In this document: one piece after another, positions 19,878 to 27,175 of the stretch
Layout: each line of letters opens with the position of its first letter
Position numbering within the stretch: the first letter of the stretch is position 1
Source of the DNA: a virus
Direction: 5' to 3' (one strand)
DNA length: 31,908 nt
IMG/VR virus record: IMGVR_UViG_3300035162_000569
Location: 1-31,908 of that record
Translations under genes and position numbers: made by a program
The notes under the pieces: model-generated
Told to the model about the DNA's origin: nothing
Seen by the model: only the letters and a program-made list of their open reading frames with translations
The model's database searches: none

Positions 19878-20327
19878 TTATTTAACCTTCAATTGCCACA
19901 AATCTTCAATGTGCTCAAAACCCAGATGCTCCAGCACGGGGCCAAAATCTTGTTTCTTTTTGACATTAACATTGATTAGCGAAACGCCCTCTTGCGTTAG
20001 CTCTTGAACCGCAAATTTAATTAAACGAATACCTGCCGTTCCTTTGCGCTCCGCCTTTTTTAAAAACAATACATCGTTATTGGCAAATAAGTGCCTCATG
20101 TAGTGCAGGCTTGGCATCACAATACAGACAAAATATCCAACAAGCTCATCGCCTTTGCGAGCAGTATAGACGCGCAATGCGCCTTGCTCTGCCATGCGAG
20201 AGTATGCATTCCAATTTGGCTCTAGTTTGATGTCATCTTTATGCAGTGCAATCTCTTTCCAGTGCGCTTCAATAAGCGGCTGTATTTCATGCTTTACAGT
20301 GGCGTATGCTTCGTGCGCGAAATCCAT
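19878..20327 (-). CDS. GNAT-like acetyltransferase-fold protein in tail module (149 aa)
   Basis: The protein carries the pattern of phage GNAT-family proteins: YATVKHEIQPLIEAHWKEIA, KLEPNWNAYSRMAEQGALRV, YTARKGDELVGYFVCIVMPS, LHYMRHLFANNDVLFL, a KAERKGTAGIRLIKF (acetyl-CoA-binding R-x-x-G-x-G/A-like) turn and VLEHLGFEHIEDLW. The last glycine of the classic binding loop is replaced by Ala in TAGIR. Similar genes occur in phage tail and injection regions. The substrate is unknown; it may act in the virion or modify a host protein. It follows the hub protein and precedes gpJ in the same operon. Confidence 0.8.
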   Translation of the reverse strand: MDFAHEAYATVKHEIQPLIEAHWKEIALHKDDIKLEPNWNAYSRMAEQGALRVYTARKGDELVGYFVCIVMPSLHYMRHLFANNDVLFLKKAERKGTAGIRLIKFAVQELTQEGVSLINVNVKKKQDFGPVLEHLGFEHIEDLWQLKVK

Positions 20328-20336
20328 GCTTCCTCC

Positions 20337-20984
20337 TTACGGGCGAATCCGTGGGAATCTAGTGTTATATGGAACTGACCCGTTGCCGTAGCTTATTGGG
20401 TTGGCGTCCTTGTCGCCCCAAACAATAGCTTTTTCTTGTATTTGAGAAACGTATTCCAGCCCGTCATCGCTAGGATGGTCAATGCGCTGGTCGTTGTCTG
20501 TATACCTACGGACTCTTGTTTTTTCAAATTCTATTAGTCTGTTTTCTACTGTTACCGCGATGACGCCTGTTGTCCCAGACTCGTTAATAGTCATCGTGTC
20601 CATGAAGCCAGAAAAGACGATTGTTGGACTAGCGATCACGCTGTCATTGCTGTCAAAGCCACCGAGCTTCACGACTAACTCACGACCTTGATAATTTTCT
20701 GTTTTAGCCTTCGCAAGCAGCGGGTCACTAATGCCGCTAAGTTGTACGGTTATACCAGACGCTCTCAATTCAACGTTTTCCGAAACTGTTGAAATAGAAA
20801 GAAGGTTGCCTGCGCCTACATACGTTTTACTGTCATAGGTCAAAGAGCCTACGCCGTTCCACAAATACAAATAACTACTCGGCGCATTAGAGTCAAATAA
20901 TGCCTCTACCAAAATGAGTGGCCTGACCTCAGAAGCAATCGCCATTGCCTCCATGCCACTGCTTAAACCCCTTTCAACAGACAT
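20337..20984 (-). CDS. Tail tip/hub protein, DUF2163-like (215 aa)
   Basis: The sequence shows the pattern of the small hub protein between Dit and gpJ: VRPLILVEALFDSN, LYLWNGVGSLTYDSKTYVGA, a GITVQLSGI segment and a GREL-VVKLG segment, FSGFMDTMTINE, and VTVENRLIEFEKTRVRRYTD. It corresponds in position to lambda gpL or DUF2163/DUF1833 proteins that form the hub ring. ATG at 20984 overlaps the previous stop by one base (TAATG). SD GAGG lies upstream. Confidence 0.75.
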   Translation of the reverse strand: MSVERGLSSGMEAMAIASEVRPLILVEALFDSNAPSSYLYLWNGVGSLTYDSKTYVGAGNLLSISTVSENVELRASGITVQLSGISDPLLAKAKTENYQGRELVVKLGGFDSNDSVIASPTIVFSGFMDTMTINESGTTGVIAVTVENRLIEFEKTRVRRYTDNDQRIDHPSDDGLEYVSQIQEKAIVWGDKDANPISYGNGSVPYNTRFPRIRP

Positions 20985-21526
20985 TAAATAGCCTCTATGC
21001 AGGCAAAACTAAAGCCATAAATACTGGCTTCATTTATGCTCCAGCCAATTTCATTAGACGCCAAGCGCCACACGCCTGACGGCAAAGTAAAGTCTACAGT
21101 TGCACCACTCGCCGCTTGTCGCAACGGCGGCATTACTTTTATCGTAGTGGCGTTTACTATTTCGGTAATGATATGCAAGTGGCCGCTGACGCTGAAATAA
21201 TCACCCACGACAAAAGAGCCGCTAAAGTTCTCGGTTATTTGAGTGGCATTAACAGCCCCTGTCACAGTCCCCGTTACTGACGTAGTGTGAAGCGGGTTGC
21301 CCATCGTGAAAGTTTCTTTCATCCCACGCAGGCCAGCAAAAAAGCCTTCATATTCTTTCGCCTGTGATCTGGTCATTGGAGGCAGTGTTACCTCTGCTTC
21401 CCATCTAACGCCAGGGTGCGAAAACACCTGTTGATCGTAGGTAAAAGTTGATTCTGTCATTGCCGTGGCAGAGCGCAACCGCATGGTCATGCCCTGAATG
21501 CCAACTGTCGTAGGGAAAGCCGCCAT
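20984..21526 (-). CDS. Distal tail / minor tail protein (180 aa)
   Basis: Residues 1-80 (TMRLRSATAMTESTFTYDQQVF, RWEAEVTLPPMTRSQAKEYE, GFFAGLRGMKETFTMGNPLH are successive segments) form a Dit-like beta domain, followed by a strand-rich part (VTGAVNATQ..., VVGDYFSVSGHLHIITEIVN). The end returns to the first domain (WSINEASIYGFSFACIEAI). It lies directly after the tape measure, the position of the distal tail protein that connects tube to tip. Starts in a TAATG overlap with the tape measure stop. Confidence 0.75.
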   Translation of the reverse strand: MAAFPTTVGIQGMTMRLRSATAMTESTFTYDQQVFSHPGVRWEAEVTLPPMTRSQAKEYEGFFAGLRGMKETFTMGNPLHTTSVTGTVTGAVNATQITENFSGSFVVGDYFSVSGHLHIITEIVNATTIKVMPPLRQAASGATVDFTLPSGVWRLASNEIGWSINEASIYGFSFACIEAI

Positions 21527-23217
21527 TACATACCCACCAATGCTTTGCTGTAATTACCGCCTCTCATGCGGGAATCAGCTACCGCCGCCTTTGCACTTTC
21601 AGCAATCTGCGGCATAAGGTTCAGAACTTCAGCGCGTACTGTCTGCGCTACGCCTGTAGAAATGTTGATGGTCTGATTAACTGTTGCGCCGCCGCCCATT
21701 CTGCCGTTCGGTTGTATCTGCCCGCCGGAGGAAGGAATAAATAACTCAGGGCCATTTTCTCCCACAATGTACGGCCTGCCAGCAGAGGCAGGGCCACCAA
21801 CCGCGCGATTTGACATAGTACCGCCGCCGGTTGTGCCGGTTGTGCCTCCGCCGCCACTGCCAAGAGTGCCGATGAAAGTGGTGAGTGCGCCAAATAGCTG
21901 CTGAGTAATATAATATTGAACAGCCATTCTGATAAGGTCATTGATAATACTTCTGGACATATTTTTAAAGGCATCTTTGAAGCTTTTCGCTCCGGTCACA
22001 GCGTCGGCAAACCCGTTTGTGAAAGAGTCCATTGAGGACTTCGTAAACGCTTGCAGGTCTACAACCCCATTCATGCCTTCGATTACAGTTGTTATTGAAC
22101 CGGCAAAAGCATCTAAACCTCGCAAAAGAGGTGCGTACCAAGGCATCTTTGCCGTGACCGTAAGCTCCTCCATGACTCCCTGAGTGACTTCTGCCGATTC
22201 TCTAATAGCTTCAGCAAACTTGTCTATTTGAGCAATTGCCCCACCCAAGCTAATGCTGTTAAGCATTCCAAAATTCGTAAAACTGGTGCCAAGCAGTCTG
22301 TTGCTTGCGTTTTGCACGGCATTAATGACTGCGATGAAGCCGTTGACGCCAGCGATGGTGTCGTTAATAAAACTCTCAAATCCTCTTAGCCCAGAAGACA
22401 AAAGCGAAAGAAACTCTTCAGCAACAAACTTGCCAAAGCTTTCAATTCCCCCCTTTGCTTCTGCCATTACCAAAATAGAATCTGCAAAGGCTAAAGTAAA
22501 CGCCTCAATTGCGGGGGCCATCGCCGCAACCATTTGGCTTGTTACTCCTTTAAATAGCCCCCCTAGCTTTGTGAGCGCATCGTTAGCGTCTTCAACTCCA
22601 GCCGCCGCAGTGCCTGACATTACAAGCCCCAACGATTCGGCCTCGTCAAACATTCCAGACAATCCGTCGCGGCCCTGCCGCAACACATTAATAAGCGCCG
22701 TACCTTCCGAGTCAAACAACTTAAACGCTAACCGCAACTCATCATTACTGTTAGTAACTTCACCGAATGCGTCAGCAAGCGCCAGCATCCGCTTATCAAG
22801 GGGAAGTTGCTGAATAGCCTTGGCATCAATCCCAAGCTCGCGCAATGCGCTAACCGCCTCACCAGTTCCTTGCGCGGCTTCGGCAGTTCTTCGGATAAAC
22901 CGCTGCATAGCCATGTTTAGCGTTTCAGTACTGACTCCAGACAGACTTGCGGAATATTGTAGTTTGGAAAGCGCCTCAGTAGTCGTGCCAATCCTTGAGG
23001 CTGTTTTGGCTAGAGCGTCAGTTGCGTTCAAAGACTGCTTTGTTAAATAGGCGAATCCTGCCACGCCGCCAGCGGCGAGTAATGCAGTTCTCATGCTGAA
23101 AGCTGCGGCGGCTATTCCACCCAACGCCTTGGTCGTGCCGCGCAAAGCAGGCAGGCTCTTGTTGAAAGCCGATATTACTATTTTAATTGGTAATGTTTGG
23201 GCCGCCATCTTTTGCAC
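21526..23217 (-). CDS. Tape measure protein (563 aa)
   Basis: Contains hydrophobic segments, helical regions and typical tape-measure motifs (ALRGTTKALGGIAAAAFSMR, SLSGVSTETLNMAMQRFIRR, the FKDAFKNMSRSIINDLIRMA segment), then a Gly/Thr-rich linker and the conserved end GGPASAGRPYIVGENGPELF. It sets tail length and helps DNA entry. At 563 residues and ~0.15 nm per residue a tail of about 85 nm is expected (inference). The start is GTG at 23217 or ATG at 23208; both overlap the frameshifted chaperone reading frame, which ends at 23183. Confidence 0.9.
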   Translation of the reverse strand: MQKMAAQTLPIKIVISAFNKSLPALRGTTKALGGIAAAAFSMRTALLAAGGVAGFAYLTKQSLNATDALAKTASRIGTTTEALSKLQYSASLSGVSTETLNMAMQRFIRRTAEAAQGTGEAVSALRELGIDAKAIQQLPLDKRMLALADAFGEVTNSNDELRLAFKLFDSEGTALINVLRQGRDGLSGMFDEAESLGLVMSGTAAAGVEDANDALTKLGGLFKGVTSQMVAAMAPAIEAFTLAFADSILVMAEAKGGIESFGKFVAEEFLSLLSSGLRGFESFINDTIAGVNGFIAVINAVQNASNRLLGTSFTNFGMLNSISLGGAIAQIDKFAEAIRESAEVTQGVMEELTVTAKMPWYAPLLRGLDAFAGSITTVIEGMNGVVDLQAFTKSSMDSFTNGFADAVTGAKSFKDAFKNMSRSIINDLIRMAVQYYITQQLFGALTTFIGTLGSGGGGTTGTTGGGTMSNRAVGGPASAGRPYIVGENGPELFIPSSGGQIQPNGRMGGGATVNQTINISTGVAQTVRAEVLNLMPQIAESAKAAVADSRMRGGNYSKALVGM

Positions 23218-23691
23218 TCATTATCTTGAAGTATGCGAGCCACTCGTTAAACTCTGTGACAGAGATTTGCTCTACTTCTTCAATCGTTTTGTGTAGCCGA
23301 TCAGCCAAGGCAATAAGGTTCAGCCTAAACGGATCGGCTATAAGTTTTTTTCCGCTGCCTCAGTTGACTGTATTTGCGCAAACATTTCCTCAGCAATGCC
23401 CGAAATAACAGTTGTTTCTTCACCCATCAAATCAATGCGGTCATCTGCTGCCGTAAACAACTTGTCGCCGCCTTCGTCCTCAGCCTTCATGACTATCAAG
23501 TCAACCATAGATGCCACGGTCGGCGCTTCTAGCACCTTGGGATGCCGTTTTTGCAGCTCGTTTAGGTCGTAGCAAGTAATCGGCCTGCAATACATTTCAA
23601 ACGGGTCATCTGAAGAATCCCCCCATGCTGGCACGATAATCTTGCGGCGCTCTATTGTGCGCCTGTTTCTTAATTCTTTAGCTAATCCCAT
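23183..23691 (-). CDS. Tail assembly chaperone G-T fusion by -1 frameshift (169 aa)
   Basis: Reading frame 0 from 23691 to the slippery site (116 codons), then continuing in the -1 frame from 23344 to the TAA at 23183 gives 53 more residues. The extension starts LIADPFRLNLIALADRLHKT and ends with TEFNEWLAYFKIM, the pattern of the T domain of siphovirus tail chaperones. In lambda the rarer gpGT product bridges the tape measure and tube subunits. The -1 frame is open over its entire length, has no good start codon of its own and ends inside the start of the tape measure gene, as in other siphoviruses. Confidence 0.9.
23294..23350 (-). other. Programmed -1 frameshift site with downstream stem-loop
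   Basis: On the minus strand A_AAA_AAC (23350..23344) is in the right phase (GAA AAA AAC in frame 0). Three bases later a perfect 9-bp stem TAGCCGATC (23340..23332) / GATCGGCTA (23302..23294) encloses a 29-base loop with an inner AGGC/GCCT stem. The frame-0 stop TAG (23340..23338) is the first triplet of the stem. Confidence 0.9.
23338..23691 (-). CDS. Tail assembly chaperone, frame-0 product (117 aa)
   Basis: The gpG-like protein produced without frameshifting: MGLAKELRNRRTIERRKIIV, then DDPFEMYCRPITCYDLNELQ, KRHPKVLEAPTVASMVDLIV and KAEDEGGDKLFTAADDRIDL, ending STEAAEKNL. It resembles tail assembly chaperones of siphoviruses that start with a compact basic-beta part and a helical end. ATG at 23691 follows TAAGGGGAGCAACGC, a strong SD. 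It lies between tail tube and tape measure, the standard location. Confidence 0.9.
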   Translation of the reverse strand: MGLAKELRNRRTIERRKIIVPAWGDSSDDPFEMYCRPITCYDLNELQKRHPKVLEAPTVASMVDLIVMKAEDEGGDKLFTAADDRIDLMGEETTVISGIAEEMFAQIQSTEAAEKNL

Positions 23692-23712
23692 GCGTTGCTC
23701 CCCTTAATTAAT

Positions 23713-24108
23713 TTACGCAGTTGCTTCAGTTACTGCACCGCTGTTTTGAATTGAAAATGATGCTTCAACCATTCCATCAAATGCAGCCGAAATAGTTTTA
23801 CCTGTAACAACTCCGCTAGCGTGATAATACTTTTCGCCGCTTCCAGTGCCAGTTGGGTAAAGCTCCCAAAAAACAGTAGAGCGCTCATCAAACTGAGCCT
23901 GATCGGTAGAGTCCCAGTAAGTTTCAATTGATAGCGTGCTACTGCTCAATCCCGCCAAGTATTCCCTGGCAACGTCACCCATGACTGACTTCTCAATCGT
24001 GTCCGCTGTTGCGTCAAAACTAAATGATCTGACTTCTGCAACTGCGGCCTCTGATCCGTCTGTTTGGCTGATTTTAAAAACGCCACTACTTCCTGCTGTA
24101 CTAGCCAT
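23713..24108 (-). CDS. Major tail tube protein (131 aa)
   Basis: A Thr/Ser-rich beta-sandwich-like protein: MASTAGSSGVFKISQTDGSE, VAEVRSFSFDATADTIEKSV, GDVAREYLAGLSSSTLSIET and AQFDERSTVFWELYPTGTGS, with AFDGMVEASFSIQNSGAV at the end. This layout (E-V-x-S-F...IEKS-x-G...G...T-IE...Q) is the pattern of siphovirus tube proteins that form hexameric rings. It lies before the chaperone pair and tape measure. ATG at 24108 follows GAGGAATTCAGC. Confidence 0.85.
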   Translation of the reverse strand: MASTAGSSGVFKISQTDGSEAAVAEVRSFSFDATADTIEKSVMGDVAREYLAGLSSSTLSIETYWDSTDQAQFDERSTVFWELYPTGTGSGEKYYHASGVVTGKTISAAFDGMVEASFSIQNSGAVTEATA

Positions 24109-24120
24109 GCTGAATTCCTC

Positions 24121-24555
24121 TTATGTTGTGCCGCGAGTAAATGAATAGGTTATCTGTACCGTTATTATAACGCCGCCGACAGGGTCTATACTACCGTCAT
24201 CGACTTCTACGCTGGTTATCTGGGTGTCAATGGCCTTGCCGCCTCGCGTGCGGTCAGCCTCCAAGGACTCCTCAACTGTCTCGACAATCAGATTTCTTGC
24301 CGTGTCAATATTCTTGGCCTTCACAAAGCAAACGAGATCATAGTCAGTGACAGCCATACGCTGAGACATTGAGCCGCCTAACGTACTATCTTCGCGGCTT
24401 TCATTTGACGATCTAACCAATATTGCGGGAAACTGTGCGTTGCTTAATTTGTCAAAATCGAACGGCTCGCGGGTAACGTACTTAATGCGCGTCGGAGTTG
24501 TTGCAGAGCTTAAAACGCTGACAATATTAGCGGCAATGTCCTCTCTAACGCTCAT
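24121..24555 (-). CDS. Tail terminator / minor tail protein U-like (144 aa)
   Basis: An alpha/beta protein: MSVREDIAANIVSVLSSATT, KLSNAQFPAILVRSSNESRE, AVTDYDLVCFVKAKNIDTAR, RNLIVETVEESLEADRTRGG, then strands SVEVDDGSIDPVGGVIITVQ. The pattern (N-terminal helix with R-E-x-I-A, a central ATxP-like strand, D-Y-L-V strand and ELIVETVEESL helix) is that of siphovirus tail terminators that cap the tail tube. ATGA overlap with the upstream gene. Position between neck and tube genes agrees. Confidence 0.8.
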   Translation of the reverse strand: MSVREDIAANIVSVLSSATTPTRIKYVTREPFDFDKLSNAQFPAILVRSSNESREDSTLGGSMSQRMAVTDYDLVCFVKAKNIDTARNLIVETVEESLEADRTRGGKAIDTQITSVEVDDGSIDPVGGVIITVQITYSFTRGTT

Positions 24556-24977
24556 TTTGTGAGCCTCCTAAAATAAACGTCTTGCACCCTCTTCAATTCT
24601 TTTTTTGATAAATCAAAAAACCTGCGAGTGCGATTGTTAAACGCCGCTTTTTTTGAATCTTCTGCCTTACTGAAAAACAACTCGCCCCTTCTTTTGCTGG
24701 CAGTTGCCGTCATGCTATTCATCATTGATCCCCTAAACATCAAATTTGGCGTTGTAGACCTGCCAGACTTAGACCGAAAAGCTTTGTATGCGTTGGAATA
24801 AGGAGCGAATGCCTTCCCATTTACATCTACACCAGCGGACGTGCGCTTTTTTATAATGGTTTGAGCCTGCAAAATAGCCGCAGTCATTGCGGACTTTTCA
24901 CTTTTGGAGTAATCCCGCATTAAAATTCTTAGCTTTTTTGCTGACAAAGCGGCATTGCTGAAAACAGAAAACTGCAT
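24552..24977 (-). CDS. Tail completion / HK97 gp10-like neck protein (141 aa)
   Basis: A basic helical protein with the phage virion morphogenesis motif: KRTSAGVDVNGKAFAPYSNA then YKAFRSKSGRSTTPNLMFRG and SMMNSMTATASKRRGELFFS. The pattern G-x-D-x-x-G-x-x-F-x-x-Y-S...L...G-x-M is that of the gp10/gpG-type head-tail joining proteins. The C-terminus (RRFFDLSKKELKRVQDVYFR) is also typical, with the FFDLS motif. Starts in a TAATG overlap with the connector gene. Acts between head and tail. Confidence 0.8.
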   Translation of the reverse strand: MQFSVFSNAALSAKKLRILMRDYSKSEKSAMTAAILQAQTIIKKRTSAGVDVNGKAFAPYSNAYKAFRSKSGRSTTPNLMFRGSMMNSMTATASKRRGELFFSKAEDSKKAAFNNRTRRFFDLSKKELKRVQDVYFRRLTK

Positions 24978-25390
24978 TATCGGTCAAGCCTGTTCAAAGG
25001 CAGCGGAGTTTTTTCGTCATCCTTAACCTGCCCATCGCCATCAGCATCGTACTCAATGCCATCTGCAAAAACCGCCTCTAGCTCTTGACCATAAAGATTG
25101 CGATAGAAGTCAATCATTTCTAAGAAGCGGTCGTTGTCTATCCAGTTTGTTAGCTTTGGCAGTGCGTACTTCCATAAAACAAGATAGCTGTTTGCCTTCG
25201 TCCACTGCGTAGAGGTCAGCTTTGTGCTGTCCATCTCTCCCGCAATGCCTCGGCGATGCCACCAGCGATTCCGTATCTCTCTAATTAGATCGGCTTCAGC
25301 AGTAGCGTGGTCTTCGATAAAGTTATCGATGCCCAGATCAAGTATGTCTGGCGCAATCTCTTGCAAGTCGTAGTCATTAGAAAAAGCCAT
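24977..25390 (-). CDS. Head-tail connector/adaptor with EF-hand-like loop (137 aa)
   Basis: A helical protein by position the first neck protein (IAPDILDLGIDNFIEDHATA, EADLIREIRNRWWHRRGIAG, TQWTKANSYLVLWKYALPKL and an MIDFYRNLYGQE segment). Residues 115-126 (DADGDGQVKDDE) match a calcium-binding EF-hand loop at positions 1, 3, 5, 6, 8 and 12, so the protein may bind a divalent ion that stabilises the neck. Such a motif is uncommon in head-tail adaptors of model phages. Head-tail adaptor is inferred from position and fold impression. Confidence 0.7.
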   Translation of the reverse strand: MAFSNDYDLQEIAPDILDLGIDNFIEDHATAEADLIREIRNRWWHRRGIAGEMDSTKLTSTQWTKANSYLVLWKYALPKLTNWIDNDRFLEMIDFYRNLYGQELEAVFADGIEYDADGDGQVKDDEKTPLPLNRLDR

Positions 25391-25401
25391 CAGCTCACCA
25401 T

Positions 25402-25512
25402 TTAACCTTTGCGGCCCAGTAGATTTTGTCTAAAACCCCTGCGCCCTTTAATAGGCGTGCGCTTTGGCACGTTGTAGCCCTCAAACCTTTCACCGCAATA
25501 AACAATAGCCAT
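25402..25512 (-). CDS. Small basic protein (36 aa) between capsid and neck genes
   Basis: A short open frame MAIVYCGERFEGYNVPKRTP, followed by a basic stretch (KGRRGFRQNLLGRKG). The YCG... start and the Gly/Arg-rich end recall small phage proteins of unknown function found next to structural genes (…YCG…G…KG). ATG at 25512 lies 9 bases after the capsid terminator hairpin. No clear SD is visible; the loop AAGGAC is too far away. Its placement, start codon and composition make it plausible, but it could be spurious. Confidence 0.5.
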   Translation of the reverse strand: MAIVYCGERFEGYNVPKRTPIKGRRGFRQNLLGRKG

Positions 25513-25539
25513 AAAATGAAAGGGGCCGTCCTTGGCCCC
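25512..25539 (-). terminator. Intrinsic (partial) terminator after the major capsid gene
   Basis: Minus-strand GGGGCC (25539..25534), loop AAGGAC, GGCCCC (25527..25522), then TTTCATTTTAT. It lies eight bases after the capsid stop codon. The T tract is broken by CA, so it probably reduces rather than stops transcription into the neck and tail genes, matching the large need for capsid protein. Confidence 0.7.
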
Positions 25540-25547
25540 GAATACCC

Positions 25548-26384
25548 TTAAAGGGCTGAGTCAAACAGCATCTCAACACCATAAGTGTCGTCAAGCTCGC
25601 CCACGCCGTAAACAGCAGTAGCGGCAAGCTCAAAGGCACGCAGTGATGCGTCACGCTGAGTCTCAAGGTTAAAGTCCTTCTTCATTGCAATCGCCAATCC
25701 TTGTGGAGCGAAGACAGCGGCTTTAGCATCATCGGAGCCGTCGATTGTTACGTTGGCAGACTCGAAGATGTTAATGCCAGCAATCTGACCGACGTAGCCG
25801 GTTCGCATTGCCTCGTTCTGGATGTCGCCGCCATTTGGGTTGGCAAACGTGTTGGTCATGTTGGCCTTCAGTTGATAGGCTTGGAACGGATGCAACACAG
25901 CAGAGTATTGTCCAGGTGCCTTCGCCGCTTTCAGAGTTGCCGCCGCCTTAAAGATGTCAGCCGCAGTAATCTCAGTGCCTGCCGATCCCAGCGTGCTGCT
26001 AAAGCCGTCAAACAAGGCGATCAAGTCTTTGTCGATCTTTGTAGCGATAGCGTTACCCAAAACAGTGCCAAGCTCTGCCGCAGGATTGCCAGCGCCCATA
26101 GCCGCCATATCTGTCAGCGTTACCAAAGCACCAACCTCACCAACTGTGATGTTTACGCTTGAGGTAGATACTGCCGTGTTGGACATATCTGTGCCTTCAG
26201 TCAGGCCAGCCGCCGCAATTGCAGGATACTTTGGCACTTGGATGGTCTTGCCAGCCACGTTGCCAATATCGTAACGAGTTACGAGGCCAAGCATAATTGA
26301 TTGCTCTTCTGCCGTGAAACGAGCCTGCAAGATGATGTTAGCAAACAGGTCGTCAAGAGTTGTACTGGTGGTTTCATTAGCCAT
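25548..26384 (-). CDS. Major capsid protein, HK97-fold type (278 aa)
   Basis: MANETTSTTLDDLFANIILQ begins a protein with the features of short HK97-type capsid proteins: VTRYDIGNVAGKTIQVPKYP, EGTDMSNTAVSTSSVNITVG and EVGALVTLTDMAAMG, a P-domain helix (ADIFKAAATLKAAKAPGQYS), AVLHPFQAYQLKANM, GYVGQIAGINIFESANV and the FAPQGLAIAMKKDFNLETQR strand before the end. It directly follows the scaffold gene and is flanked by a terminator, as expected for the most abundant virion protein. No protease gene is present. ATG at 26384 follows AAAGGAATTTTAAA. Confidence 0.9.
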   Translation of the reverse strand: MANETTSTTLDDLFANIILQARFTAEEQSIMLGLVTRYDIGNVAGKTIQVPKYPAIAAAGLTEGTDMSNTAVSTSSVNITVGEVGALVTLTDMAAMGAGNPAAELGTVLGNAIATKIDKDLIALFDGFSSTLGSAGTEITAADIFKAAATLKAAKAPGQYSAVLHPFQAYQLKANMTNTFANPNGGDIQNEAMRTGYVGQIAGINIFESANVTIDGSDDAKAAVFAPQGLAIAMKKDFNLETQRDASLRAFELAATAVYGVGELDDTYGVEMLFDSAL

Positions 26385-26401
26385 TTTAAAATTCCTTTAA
26401 G

Positions 26402-27076
26402 TTATCGGGCGGCATCTCGCATTTTTTGCTCGCGAAATAACCGCATTCCTTCGTCACCTTTTTCTAGCATTTCCGAGTAACTTAAAGGCTTGCTCGTAGA
26501 ACCTCCAGCCGCCCCGCTTGATCCTGCACCGCCTGACGATGCTTTAACAAAATGCGGGTTAGCCGTTAAAAATTCCGCAACCAGTTCGTTTACTGATAAC
26601 AGATTGCCTGAGTCGTTATATCTAGGCGTCCCATTCTTATCGAATACCTCAACAGTGTTATCTTCAGATAACGTAACGGAGCTTCGTAATAACGCACTCA
26701 CTTGGTCTGGCGATACTGCATTTAGCTTCGACGCCGCAGTTAACAATGACCCGTCAACCAAGGTGCGCTCAAGCTGTCCCTTCAGTGCCGCCCGTTCTTC
26801 GCTGTGCTTGTCAGACATTTGCTTAATGAGGTTTTCATAATCACCGCGATTTTTCTGCTCTTCAACTTGAGCGTGCTCGCGCTGAGTCATTAAATCACGA
26901 ACCTCATTGAGGTCGATCCCGTCTAGCTTCTTGTCAAACTGGCGCTGTTGGCGCGCAATCCTATCAGCCACTATTCGGTCAACTTCATCCTGCGTGAATG
27001 TCTTAACGTCTTGAGACTCTACAGCCTCTGGCTGCACAGCTTCAGTTACTTCTGTTTCCATGATTTCATCGCTCAC
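26402..27076 (-). CDS. Scaffold protein (224 aa)
   Basis: Acidic, helical and Ala/Glu-rich: MSDEIMETEVTEAVQPEAVE, TFTQDEVDRIVADRIARQQR (a DEVDRI-V-x-RI-x-R-Q pattern common in scaffolds), a long coiled-coil (about 60-110, KHSEERAALKGQLERTLVDG), then a Gly/Ser linker (SSGGAGSSGAAGGSTS) and a final helix. It directs capsid assembly and leaves the shell afterwards. It starts at GTG 27076 after GGGAGG. It directly precedes the major capsid gene. Confidence 0.85.
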   Translation of the reverse strand: MSDEIMETEVTEAVQPEAVESQDVKTFTQDEVDRIVADRIARQQRQFDKKLDGIDLNEVRDLMTQREHAQVEEQKNRGDYENLIKQMSDKHSEERAALKGQLERTLVDGSLLTAASKLNAVSPDQVSALLRSSVTLSEDNTVEVFDKNGTPRYNDSGNLLSVNELVAEFLTANPHFVKASSGGAGSSGAAGGSTSKPLSYSEMLEKGDEGMRLFREQKMRDAAR

Positions 27077-27114
27077 GTTACGAACCTCCCAAGGAGTCTA
27101 GTTAGTTTAACAAA

Positions 27115-27168
27115 TTACTTGGATTTTTTCTTTTTCTTCTTTTTCTTGTCTGCGGAATGATATGCCAT
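27115..27168 (-). CDS. Lysine-rich micropeptide (17 aa)
   Basis: ATG at 27168 follows TGAGTGAGGTATTT, where GAGG lies five bases from the start. The whole product is MAYHSADKKKKKKKKSK: eight lysines in a row near its end. It lies in the 99-base gap between the MuF-type gene (ends 27176) and the scaffold (starts 27076) with only seven bases separating it from the former. A long basic peptide made beside the capsid genes might bind DNA or acidic scaffold. It may instead be a translation-attenuating leader, because lysine runs stall ribosomes. Confidence 0.5.
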   Translation of the reverse strand: MAYHSADKKKKKKKKSK

Positions 27169-27175
27169 AAATACC

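Noticed and set aside
22253-22813. 186-codon plus-strand frame opposite the tape measure
   Set aside because: Composition is that of an antisense shadow, and the tape measure on the other strand is certain.
25701-26162. 153-codon plus-strand frame opposite the capsid gene
   Set aside because: Shadow of the major capsid gene, without SD or family resemblance.
27121-27146. Slippery homopolymer frameshift site
   Set aside because: The A-rich run on the minus strand codes for the lysine stretch; no alternative frame continues usefully after it.
26948-27160. Plus-strand frame ending in a phenylalanine run
   Set aside because: It is the antisense of the lysine-rich micropeptide and scaffold start.
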